Of a DNA stretch of 45,874 bases, positions 8,026 through 19,993 are shown in pieces; within the stretch, counting starts at the first letter, position 1, and each line of letters begins with the position of its first letter. Made by a program: the position numbers and the translations under genes. Location of the stretch: the NCBI GenBank assembly GCA_050248795.1, contig JBFWRS010000030.1, positions 1 through 45,874 on the forward strand. Reading direction: 5' to 3'. This DNA comes from CAZTDU01 sp050248795 (lineage in GTDB: Bacteria; Pseudomonadota; Gammaproteobacteria; Burkholderiales; SG8-39). The notes beneath the pieces are model-generated. The model ran no database searches. It had not been told where the DNA came from and saw nothing but the letters and a program-made list of their open reading frames with translations.

Positions 8026-11000
8026 TCATCCTACCCAGATCCTTGCATTCCGGAACATGCGCATCCACGGGGAATCCTCGGGCGAGCGGTCCGGGGACCA
8101 GGACATCTGCACCGAGCGGAACACGCGTTCGGGGTGGGGCATGACAACGGTGAAGCGGCCGTCCGGCGTGGTCAGGCCGGTGATGCCCTGAGGCGAGCCG
8201 TTCGGGTTCAGCGGATAGGTCTCGGTCACCGCGCCACGGTTGTCGACGAAGCGCAGCGCGACGATCGCCGAGCGCGCGTCGGCTGCGCTGGCGAACTGCG
8301 CCCGGCCCTCGCCGTGCGCGGTGGCGATCGGCATGCGGCTGCCGGCCATGCCGCGCAGCAGGATCGACGGACTGTCGCTCACCTCGACCATGACGAAGCG
8401 CGACTCGAACTGCTCCGAGCGGTTGCGCACGAACACCGGCCACGCCTCGGCGCCGGGGATGATTTCCTTCAGCGCCGCCATCATCTGGCAGCCGTTGCAC
8501 GAACCCAGCGCAAAGGTGTCGGTACGGCGGAAGAACGCCTCGAACTCGCCGCGCGCGCGCGGGTGGTACAGGATCGACTTCGCCCAGCCCTGCCCGCCGC
8601 CCAGCACGTCGCCATAGGAAAAGCCGCCGCACACCGCAAGGCCCTTGAAGCCGGCCAGCGATGCGCGTCCGGCGATCACATCCGACATGTGCACGTCAAC
8701 CGGCTCGAAGCCGGCACGGTGGAAGGCCGCCGCCATCTCCACCTGGCTGTTGACGCCCTGCTCGCGCAGCACCGCGACCCGAGGCCGCACGCCGGTGGCG
8801 ATGAAAGGTGCTGCAACATCCTCGGCGGCGTCGTAACTGAGCGCAAAGGAAAGTCCGGGGTCGCCAGCGTCCAGCACGCGGTCGTACTCCTGCTGCGCGT
8901 CGGCCGGGTTGTCGCGCAGCGCCTGCATGCGATGGCTGGTTTCCGACCACGCGCGCTGCAGCGCCACGCGCGGCGCGGCGAACACCGGCTTCGCGTCGCG
9001 CGTGACGCGGATCTCGTCGCGCGCATTCGGCGAGCCGACGATGTGCGAACAATCGCCCAGCCCGACGGCACGCAGCGCGTCCATCGCGCGCGTGCGGTCG
9101 GCGGCGCGCACCTGCAGCAGCGCGCCGAGCTCCTCGGCAAACAGCGCCGCCAGCGCGCGCTCGCGCGCGCGGCCGGCGAGCTGCGCGCCGGCGTCGCGCC
9201 GGAACGCATCCACGTCCTCCAGCGCGTCGGCGGCGAGCGGATCGAGGTTCAGCGTTACGCCGCAATGGCCGGCGAAGGCCATCTCGCAGGCGGCGGCGAA
9301 CAGGCCGCCATCCGAACGGTCGTGATAGGCGAGCAGCACGCCGTCGGCGGCGAGTTCCTGCACCGCGTCGAACAGGCCCTTCACCAGCATCGCGTCGTCC
9401 GCGTCCGGGCAGGCATCGCCCAGCTGCATGTACACCTGCGCGAGGATCGAACCGCCGAGGCGGTTCCTGCCGCAGCCCAGGTCCACCAGGATCAGCTCGG
9501 TTTCGCCTGCGTCGGTGCGCAGCCGCGGCGTCAGCGTGCCGCGCGCATCCTCCACCGGCGCGAACGCGGTGACGATCAGCGACAGCGGCGCGAGCACCTC
9601 CTTGTCCGCCCACGCGGTGCGCATCGACAGCGAATCCTTGCCCACGGGAATCGCGACACCGAGCGCCGGGCAGAATTCCAGCGCCACCGCGCGCACCGTG
9701 TCGTAAAGCGCGGCGTCCTCGCCTGGACAGCCGGCCGCGGCCATCCAGTTGGCGGAAAGCTTCACGCGATCGAGCCGACCGATGCGCGCCGCGGCGAGGT
9801 TGGTGATCGCCTCGGCCACCGCCATGCGGCCCGATGCGGGCGCGTCGATCAGCGCCAGCGGCGTGCGCTCGCCGAGCGCAAATGCTTCACCGGCGTAGCC
9901 CGCGTAGTCGAGCAGCGTCACCGCGCAATCCGCCACCGGCACCTGCCAGGGGCCGACGAAAGGATCGCGCGAACACAGCCCGCCCACCGTGCGGTCGCCG
10001 ATGGCGACGAGGAAGCTCTTGTCGGCCACCGCCGGGTGCCGCAGCACGCGGTACGCTGCATCCTGCAGTTCGATGCCGTCCAGGGACAGCGGCGCGGGCG
10101 CTCGCTGCAGGCGCTTCACGTCGCGCAGCATCTTCGGCGGCTTGCCCAGCACGATGGACAGGTCCAGGTCCACCGGCTTGCCGCCGAGCAGCGGGTCCTC
10201 CACCGTCAGGTGGCCGTCGGCGGTGGTGGCGCCCAGCACCGCGTACGGGCAGCGCTCGCGCCCGCAGATGGCACGGAACACGGCGAGGCTTTCCGGCGCG
10301 ATGGACAGCACGTAGCGCTCCTGCGCCTCGTTGCACCAGATCTCGCGCGGCGACATGCCCGAGTCCTCGGAAGGCGCGGCACGCAGGTCGAGCCTCGCGC
10401 CGCGTCCGGCCGAGTGCGCGAGTTCCGGAAACGCGTTCGACAGGCCGCCGGCGCCAACGTCGTGTATCGACAGGATCGGGTTGGCGTCCCCCAGTTGCCA
10501 GCAGCGGTCTATGACCTCCTGCGCACGGCGCTGGATCTCGGCGTTGCCGCGCTGCACCGAATCGAAGTCCAGGTCCTCGGTGTTGGCGCCCGCGCCCATG
10601 GAGGAGGCCGCGCCGCCGCCCATGCCTATCAGCATGCCCGGGCCGCCGAGCTGGATCATCAGCGAGCCCGGCGGCAGCGGCGATTTCATCGCGTCGCGCG
10701 CGGCGATGTTGCCGATGCCGCCCGCCAGCATGATCGGCTTGTGGTAACCGCGCAGCACGCCGTGCGCCTCGGCTTCGAAGGTGCGGAAGTAGCCGGCGAG
10801 GTTCGGCCTGCCGAATTCGTTGTTGAACGCGGCCGCGCCGATCGGCCCGTCGAGCATGATGTCCAGCGCGGAAACGATGCGCCCGGGCTTGCCCGGGTCG
10901 TTCAGCTCCCAGGGCTGCAGCGCGCCGGGAATGCGCAGGTGCGATACCGAAAAGCCCACCAGCCCTGCCTTGGGCTTTGCGCCGCGGCCGGTGGCGCCTT

Positions 11001-11934
11001 CGTCGCGGATCTCGCCACCGGCACCGGTGGCGGCGCCGGGAAACGGCGAGATCGCGGTCGGGTGGTTGTGCGTCTCGCACTTCATCACGGTGTGCGTGAG
11101 CCCCGCGTGCGGCCGGTAGACGCCGTCCGCATCGGCGTAGAAGCGCTGCGCGTCGCGGCCCTGCATGATCGCGGCATTGTCCGAGTACGCCAGCACCGTG
11201 CCCTGCGGGTTGGCGGCATGCGTATGCCGGATCATGGCAAACAGCGACTGCTCGCGCTGTTCTCCATCGATGGTCCAGTCGGCGTTGAAGATCTTGTGCC
11301 GGCAGTGCTCGGAGTTCGCCTGCGCGAACATGGTGAGTTCGGCATCGGTCGGGTCGCGCCCCAGCGCCTGGTAGGCATCGCGCAGGTAGGCAATCTCGTC
11401 TGCGGCAAGCGCGAGCCCGAGCCGCGCGTTCGCCGCTTCCAGCTCGGCAAGCGGCACATGTGCCAGCGGCCGCGGCGGTACGTGCCGGAACAGCGCGTCG
11501 GCGTCCTCTATCGCCGCGAGCACGCTTTCGGTCATGCGGTCGTGCAACGGCGCGGAGAGCGCCCCGCGCAGCGCCGCCGGCACCCGGCCATCCACGTGAT
11601 AGGCGATGCCGCGCTCCACCCGGCGCACCGCCCCCAGGCCGCAGTTGCGCGCGATGTCGGTGGCCTTCGAAGACCAGGGGGAAATCGTGCCCACGCGCGG
11701 CACGACGAGGAACAGTTCGCCTTTCGCCTCGCTGGCGGGTTCACCGTACTCGAGCAACCGGGAAAGCAGCGCGGCTTCGTCCGCCTGCAGCGGCCTGTCC
11801 AGCTCCACGAAGTGCCAGTACGCCGCGGCAATGCGCCGCACCCGGGGATGTATTGCCTGCAGCAGGGGTAGGATCTTGGCCAGCCGGAACCCCGACAGCG
11901 CCGATGCGCCGCGGAGCCTCAGAACCATGGACAT
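8026..11934 (-). CDS. purL: Phosphoribosylformylglycinamidine synthase PurL (long single-chain form)
   Basis: This 1302-aa enzyme of purine synthesis makes FGAM from FGAR, ATP and glutamine. It is the large proteobacterial form: an N-terminal PurS-like part, two AIR-synthase-like halves, and a C-terminal glutamine amidotransferase (about 1040-1302). The amidotransferase nucleophile is C1146 in GSCNGCQ, with the partner His/Glu in VMPHPERV near the end. The ATP-binding half contains ETHNHPTAI and GAGGEIRDE. It starts three bases after the stop of the 1150-aa AsmA-like gene, so the two are almost certainly in one transcript. A long antisense ORF across the same region is a GC shadow. Confidence 0.97.
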   Translation of the reverse strand: MSMVLRLRGASALSGFRLAKILPLLQAIHPRVRRIAAAYWHFVELDRPLQADEAALLSRLLEYGEPASEAKGELFLVVPRVGTISPWSSKATDIARNCGLGAVRRVERGIAYHVDGRVPAALRGALSAPLHDRMTESVLAAIEDADALFRHVPPRPLAHVPLAELEAANARLGLALAADEIAYLRDAYQALGRDPTDAELTMFAQANSEHCRHKIFNADWTIDGEQREQSLFAMIRHTHAANPQGTVLAYSDNAAIMQGRDAQRFYADADGVYRPHAGLTHTVMKCETHNHPTAISPFPGAATGAGGEIRDEGATGRGAKPKAGLVGFSVSHLRIPGALQPWELNDPGKPGRIVSALDIMLDGPIGAAAFNNEFGRPNLAGYFRTFEAEAHGVLRGYHKPIMLAGGIGNIAARDAMKSPLPPGSLMIQLGGPGMLIGMGGGAASSMGAGANTEDLDFDSVQRGNAEIQRRAQEVIDRCWQLGDANPILSIHDVGAGGLSNAFPELAHSAGRGARLDLRAAPSEDSGMSPREIWCNEAQERYVLSIAPESLAVFRAICGRERCPYAVLGATTADGHLTVEDPLLGGKPVDLDLSIVLGKPPKMLRDVKRLQRAPAPLSLDGIELQDAAYRVLRHPAVADKSFLVAIGDRTVGGLCSRDPFVGPWQVPVADCAVTLLDYAGYAGEAFALGERTPLALIDAPASGRMAVAEAITNLAAARIGRLDRVKLSANWMAAAGCPGEDAALYDTVRAVALEFCPALGVAIPVGKDSLSMRTAWADKEVLAPLSLIVTAFAPVEDARGTLTPRLRTDAGETELILVDLGCGRNRLGGSILAQVYMQLGDACPDADDAMLVKGLFDAVQELAADGVLLAYHDRSDGGLFAAACEMAFAGHCGVTLNLDPLAADALEDVDAFRRDAGAQLAGRARERALAALFAEELGALLQVRAADRTRAMDALRAVGLGDCSHIVGSPNARDEIRVTRDAKPVFAAPRVALQRAWSETSHRMQALRDNPADAQQEYDRVLDAGDPGLSFALSYDAAEDVAAPFIATGVRPRVAVLREQGVNSQVEMAAAFHRAGFEPVDVHMSDVIAGRASLAGFKGLAVCGGFSYGDVLGGGQGWAKSILYHPRARGEFEAFFRRTDTFALGSCNGCQMMAALKEIIPGAEAWPVFVRNRSEQFESRFVMVEVSDSPSILLRGMAGSRMPIATAHGEGRAQFASAADARSAIVALRFVDNRGAVTETYPLNPNGSPQGITGLTTPDGRFTVVMPHPERVFRSVQMSWSPDRSPEDSPWMRMFRNARIWVG

Positions 11935-11937
11935 CAG

Positions 11938-14900
11938 CTACTTCCTCAGCGTCGGGTCCTTGTAGCTGCCGCCGAGCGCGAAACTGCCGCGCAGCGTCGA
12001 TGCGGGTGTCTTCAGGTCCGCGACGACGCGGCCGTTGAGCGCGCCTTCGGGGTTCACGTCCAGCGTCACCGCGGCGTTCAGCGCACCGACCGAGAACGCC
12101 ACCTCGCGGATCGAGATGGTGCCGTCCTTCATGCTCGCCTTGCCGTTCAGCTCGCTGACCTGCATGCGCCCGGAAGTCTGCGCGCCGCTGGACTGCAGCG
12201 CGCGGGCGAAATCGAAGCTGCCGATCACCGCCTGGCTGACGGTGAAGCTGCCATCCAGCGTCATCGTGTCGATCAGCTTGGCAGGTTCCGCGCCGGCCAT
12301 CCTGTAGCTGCCACGCCCGTTCAGGCGCCCCTCGGACACCAGCGCCGGCGCAATCACCGCGGCGTTGACGTTCTTCGCCTGCAGCTCGCCCTGGACGCTC
12401 AGCCCGCCGCTCCAGCGGATGCTCGCGGTGCCGCCGATGACGCCATCGTAGCGGCGCGAATCCCATGACGCGACATCCAGGCCCGAGCGCGTGATGCTGC
12501 CTTTCATGCCGAAGTCGTTCAGGGTCAGGCCGGACGCGAATGGCACCGGCATCGTCGCCGCGGTGAGTTCTATCGCGGCGGCATCGCCTTGCGGCGTGAT
12601 GCTGCCGACGATGTTGTCGCCGCCCGAGAGCTTGATCGCGCCGATGCGCCCGTCGGCGCCCACGCTTGCGTCGATGCCGATCGCGGGCAGCGCGACAGCG
12701 CCCTCGAGCCGGACGCCGGATGCCGAGACACGCGCGACTCTGAAGTTCGCACCCTTGGCAGTGCCAAGCAGCGCACCGGCGAGCGCCGACTGCTTCACCA
12801 CCGCACCTTCCAGTTCGAGGTGCGAGAAGCTCTTCTGCGCGCCGGTGAGCGAGCCGATCGACGGGCTTGCACGCACCGTCGCAATCGTCGCCACGCCGTC
12901 CCCGATGATGACCTTGTCCAGGCTCAGCTTGACGCCGGAATAAAGCGACAACCGCGCGCCGCCGATCTTCACCGGCATGCCGATCGCCTCGCTCGCCGCC
13001 TTTTCGTAGTCCGCAGTGCCTATGGGCATGACGTGCGCGGCGCCGAAGCCGCCGACCAGCACCACGGCGACGGCAATGCCGGCGGCCTTGCCGAGCTTGA
13101 GCGGCTTGCGCAGCTTCGCCGGCGCCGCGCCCGGCACCGAGGACGGCGCCGCCTCGGCGGCATGCGCGGCCTCGGCCTCGCGTTCCCTGGCGCGCTTCTT
13201 CGCGGCCGCGGACAGCGCCTTTTCGTCTTCCTTGACGTCGTCGAGGTCGAGGTCTTCGTCCGACAACGGGATATCGTCAAGGTCGTCCAGCGACTTCGCC
13301 GCTGCCGCGCGCGCAGTGCCCTGCTTCGCGGCCCGCTTTCGCTCGGCGGCTTCGCGCTCAGCGCGTTCCGCCTCCTCGCGCTCGACGCGCTCGAGTTCTT
13401 CCTTGCGCTGGCGCTCTTCCTCTTCGGCGCGGCGGCGCTCCTCTTCCTCGCGCTGCCTGCGCTCGGCGGCCTCCCGCTCGGCCCGCTCGGCCTCCTCCTG
13501 CGCCCTGCGCGCCGCTTCTTCCTTCGCCTTGCGCTCGGCTTCTTCCCGCGCCTTCTGCTCTTCCTCTTCCTGCTTGCCGAAATTGTCCAGGTCCGCGAGC
13601 AGGGAATCGCCGAACGCCGGCGAGGCCGGCGCGGGACTCGCCGGCGCCGCGACTTCCATCGGAGCCGCCTCGAGCTTCGCGCGGCGTTCTTCCTCCTCGA
13701 GCAGCTTCAGGTCGGCCGCCTCGCGGGCACGACGCTCTTCTTCCTCGGCCTTCGCCTTGCGCTCTGCTTCCTCCCTTGCGCGGCGATCCGCTTCCTCGCG
13801 CGACTTGCGCTCGGCCTCGTCCTTCTCCTTGCGCGCGGCCTCTTCCTTCGCCTTGCGCTCGGCATCCTCCTTCGCGCGTCGCTCTTCCTCCTCGCGTGCC
13901 TTGCGCTCGGCCGCTTCCCTGGCCCGACGCTCTTCCTCCTCGCGCCGCCTGCGCTCGTCTTCCTCGCGTGCCTTGCGCTCCGCTTCTTCCTTCGCCTTGC
14001 GTTCGGCTTCCTCCTTCGCCCGCCGCTCCTCCTCTTCGCGGCGCTTGCGCTCTTCCTCCTCACGCGCCTTGCGCTCGGCCTCTTCCTTTGCCTTGCGTTC
14101 TGCTTCTTCCCGCGCCTTGCGCTCGGCCTCCTCCCTTGCGCGACGTTCTTCCTCCTCGCGGCGCTTGCGCTCTTCTTCCTCGCGCGCCTTGCGCTCGGCG
14201 TCTTCCTTCGCGCGGCGCTCTTCCTCCGCCTTGCGCCGCTGTTCCTCTTCCTCGCGGCGCTTGCGGTCCTCTTCCTCGCGCGCCTTGCGCTCGGCTTCCA
14301 TCTTGGCGCGCTCTTCCTCGAGCTGTCGGCGCAGCGCCTCGGCCTCCTCGCGCGCCTTCTCCTCGGCGTCGCGGCGGATGCGCTCCTCGGCCTCCTTCGC
14401 CAGGCGCTCCGCTTCGGCCTTCGCCTTGGCGCGTTCTTCCTCGAGCTGCTTGCGCAGTTCCTCGGCCTCGCGTGCAGCCTTCTCAGCCGCTTCCTTCGCC
14501 TCCTGCGCCTCGCGCGCCGCGGCCGCCGATACCGCCTTGGCCTCGGCCTCGGCCTTGGCTTTCGCCTCGGTCGCCATGCGAACTGCAGCCTCGCGCGCGG
14601 CCTTGACCTTGGCATCCGCGTCCGCGGCCACTTTCGCCGCTGCATCGGCCTTTGCCTTCGCTTCGGCTTCCGCCCTGGCCTTGGCTTCCGCTGCGGCCTT
14701 GGCCTGGGCTTCACGCGCCCTGGCCTCCGCCTCCACGCGCGCCTTCTCGGCCGCCTCGGCCTTCGCCTTCGCCTCGGCTTCGGCCTTCGCCTTGGCTTCG
14801 GCCTCGGCCCGAAGTTGCGGCTCGGCCTTCTGCCGGCTGAGGAAGTCGAACATGTCGTCCTTCTCCTCGCTCGCCGACTGCGCGTGCGCAGCAGCGGCAA

Positions 14901-15390
14901 GGTCCATCACCGGCGGTTTCGGTGCCGCAGGCTTGGGGGGCGGCGGGGGCGCCGGCTTGGCCGGCGCTGCAGGCTTGGGTGGCGGCGCGGCGGGCTTGGG
15001 TGGCGGTGCAGCGGGCTGAGGCGGCGGCGACTTGGGCAGCGTCGGCGCCGACAACGCGGTGAAATCGAGTTCTTCCTCGGGCTCGTCGCGCCCGAGCGGG
15101 GGTTTGCCGGTGGGCTTGGCCGGGCCCGGCGCAGCCTTGGCGCCTGGCGGCGGCGCAGCCGCGGCGCCTGCTGTGACCTGGCGCACGAAGCCGTCCTTGT
15201 CCAGCTGCTCGATGAGCTGGAACAGCTTTGCCTCCGGCATCCTGTCGAACTTGATCGTGATCTCGGCGACGGTGGACCTGCCATCGATCGCGGCAAGCAC
15301 CATGCGATCCGCGCGCGACAGCAGGCTGGTCTTTCCGGACGCTTCCTGCACGCCCTTGCCGGTCTTCGAATAGATCGCTGTGGGATTCAT
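11938..15390 (-). CDS. Large membrane protein: N-terminal helical domain, proline linker, ~500-aa charged helix, one TM span, AsmA-like C-terminus
   Basis: This is a 1150-aa protein. Residues 1-72 form a small helical, possibly winged-helix domain (IYSKTGKG start, then DGRSTVAEI), of a type I recall at the N-terminus of betaproteobacterial regulators. Residues 75-162 are proline/alanine-rich. Residues 187-572 and 607-690 are almost entirely Glu, Ala, Lys and Arg, partly in 8-residue repeats. An acidic patch follows (LDDLDDIPLSDEDLDLDD, 701-718), then one membrane span at about 769-789. About 360 periplasmic residues resembling AsmA domains complete the chain (GMPVKIGGARLSL near 804). The inferred topology is N-terminus in the cytoplasm and C-terminus in the periplasm. 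AsmA-like proteins are linked to phospholipid transport and outer-membrane homeostasis, but this architecture is unfamiliar to me. It is transcribed with purL. Confidence 0.85.
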   Translation of the reverse strand: MNPTAIYSKTGKGVQEASGKTSLLSRADRMVLAAIDGRSTVAEITIKFDRMPEAKLFQLIEQLDKDGFVRQVTAGAAAAPPPGAKAAPGPAKPTGKPPLGRDEPEEELDFTALSAPTLPKSPPPQPAAPPPKPAAPPPKPAAPAKPAPPPPPKPAAPKPPVMDLAAAAHAQSASEEKDDMFDFLSRQKAEPQLRAEAEAKAKAEAEAKAKAEAAEKARVEAEARAREAQAKAAAEAKARAEAEAKAKADAAAKVAADADAKVKAAREAAVRMATEAKAKAEAEAKAVSAAAAREAQEAKEAAEKAAREAEELRKQLEEERAKAKAEAERLAKEAEERIRRDAEEKAREEAEALRRQLEEERAKMEAERKAREEEDRKRREEEEQRRKAEEERRAKEDAERKAREEEERKRREEEERRAREEAERKAREEAERKAKEEAERKAREEEERKRREEEERRAKEEAERKAKEEAERKAREEDERRRREEEERRAREAAERKAREEEERRAKEDAERKAKEEAARKEKDEAERKSREEADRRAREEAERKAKAEEEERRAREAADLKLLEEEERRAKLEAAPMEVAAPASPAPASPAFGDSLLADLDNFGKQEEEEQKAREEAERKAKEEAARRAQEEAERAEREAAERRQREEEERRRAEEEERQRKEELERVEREEAERAEREAAERKRAAKQGTARAAAAKSLDDLDDIPLSDEDLDLDDVKEDEKALSAAAKKRAREREAEAAHAAEAAPSSVPGAAPAKLRKPLKLGKAAGIAVAVVLVGGFGAAHVMPIGTADYEKAASEAIGMPVKIGGARLSLYSGVKLSLDKVIIGDGVATIATVRASPSIGSLTGAQKSFSHLELEGAVVKQSALAGALLGTAKGANFRVARVSASGVRLEGAVALPAIGIDASVGADGRIGAIKLSGGDNIVGSITPQGDAAAIELTAATMPVPFASGLTLNDFGMKGSITRSGLDVASWDSRRYDGVIGGTASIRWSGGLSVQGELQAKNVNAAVIAPALVSEGRLNGRGSYRMAGAEPAKLIDTMTLDGSFTVSQAVIGSFDFARALQSSGAQTSGRMQVSELNGKASMKDGTISIREVAFSVGALNAAVTLDVNPEGALNGRVVADLKTPASTLRGSFALGGSYKDPTLRK
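13744..14295 (-). repeat. 24-bp tandem coding repeat (8-residue E/R/K repeat, about 23 units)
   Basis: Residues 366-549 of the AsmA-like protein read as consecutive octads with consensus E-E-A-E-R-K-A-K/R, with variants such as EEEERRAK and EEDERRRR. That is a 24-bp period at the DNA level, degenerate at third positions. An 8-residue period with i/i+4 Glu-Arg/Lys pairs is the pattern of a stable single alpha-helix rather than a heptad coiled coil. A second, less regular block lies at 13321-13572 (residues 607-690). Such repeats expand and contract easily between strains. Confidence 0.85.
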
Positions 15391-15482
15391 GCCGTAAGGA
15401 AGACCTGCCGCCTGTGCGGCTTTCAGCGCCCTCTTGTTAGTGCGTTCGCCAACGGAATGAGAGCAGCCATTATAAGCAGGGA

Positions 15483-19073
<3,591 letters not shown>

Positions 19074-19099
19074 CCTCGGCGCCCCCGCTGCTGCCGGGA

Positions 19100-19903
19100 T
19101 CAAAACGAGGCCAGCTGCGCGTTGCGCAGGTCCGTCACCAGCATGCTGCCCGGGTAGTGCGTTATGCAGAATTCCGGGCGCGTCGCCTCCATCACCGCCT
19201 GCGGCGTGACACCGCAGGCCCAGAACACCGGCAGTTCGTCGTCCTTCACCTCCACCGTGTCGCCCCAATCGGGGCGCGAAATGTCGGCGATGCCGATCGA
19301 TCCGGGCTTGCCGATGTGAACCGGCGCGCCGTGCACGTTCGGGAAGCGCGAGCTGACCTGCACCGCGCGGATCGCATCCGCCGGCTTCATCGGCCGCATC
19401 GACACCACCAGCGGCCCCCTGAACGGCCCTGCGCTCGCGCAGGCGATGCTGGTGCGCCACATCGCCACGCCCTTGCCCTCGGCGACGTGGCGCAGCGGCA
19501 CGCCGGCTTCGAGCAGCGCCTCCTCGAAGGAGAACGAGCAGCCGATGACGAAGGCGACGAGGTCGTCGCGCCAGTACTGCGAGATGTCGTACGGCTCGTC
19601 GACGCAGACGCCATCGCGGAACACGCGGTAGCGTGGCAGGTCGGTGCGGATATCGAGGTCTTCGCCGAGATCAGGAAGCAGCGGCGAGCCCGCCTCCGAC
19701 ATGCCGATCAGCGGACACGGCTTCGGGTTGCGCAGGCAGAAGCGGTGGAAATCCGCGGCGAGCGCCGCAGGCAGGATCGCCAGGTTGCCCTGCACATGTC
19801 CGCGCGCCAGGCCCGCGGTATGCGTGCGCAGCGCGCCGCTGCGCGCTGCGTGCCGTACCGCCACCGGGTCGTAAGTCAGCACGTCGCCTTCCAATGCTCC
19901 CAT
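19100..19903 (-). CDS. DUF1445/PF07286 family protein (putative hydro-lyase or D-glutamate cyclase)
   Basis: This 267-aa protein is of the family called putative hydro-lyase in bacteria. Its vertebrate relative is D-glutamate cyclase (D-glutamate to 5-oxo-D-proline). Conserved-looking blocks include GHVQGNLAILP, FVIGCSFSFEEALLEAG, MWRTSIAC and FWACGVTPQ. Translation is taken from the ATG at 19903, with GGAGTG upstream. It lies just before the fused oxoprolinase/hydantoinase gene on the same strand. The cyclase activity is transferred from the vertebrate homologue and is not proven for the bacterial branch. The divergent neighbour is an MFS exporter. Confidence 0.8.
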   Translation of the reverse strand: MGALEGDVLTYDPVAVRHAARSGALRTHTAGLARGHVQGNLAILPAALAADFHRFCLRNPKPCPLIGMSEAGSPLLPDLGEDLDIRTDLPRYRVFRDGVCVDEPYDISQYWRDDLVAFVIGCSFSFEEALLEAGVPLRHVAEGKGVAMWRTSIACASAGPFRGPLVVSMRPMKPADAIRAVQVSSRFPNVHGAPVHIGKPGSIGIADISRPDWGDTVEVKDDELPVFWACGVTPQAVMEATRPEFCITHYPGSMLVTDLRNAQLASF

Positions 19904-19938
19904 TTCACACTCCGTGCAATTGCGATGCCGTGCCGTCA

Positions 19939-19967
19939 TTGACGTTCACGTAGAATCGCATTGTAAA
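19939..19967 (+). promoter_or_regulatory. Putative sigma70 promoter of the MFS exporter gene
   Basis: TTGACG at 19939-19944 and TGTAAA at 19962-19967 are separated by 17 bp, a good match to the sigma70 consensus. It lies in the short divergent region between the DUF1445 gene (start 19903) and the exporter. The predicted transcription start, near 19974, falls after the only Shine-Dalgarno-like string (AAGAGGA, 19966-19972), so the message would have a very short leader. Confidence 0.5.
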
Positions 19968-19993
19968 GAGGATTTCCCATCGCGTCGTTTCCA

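Noticed and set aside
8134..11871. 1245-aa plus-strand ORF opposite purL
   Set aside because: A GC-driven shadow of a long, unambiguous purL gene; composition is H/R/A/G-rich without domains.
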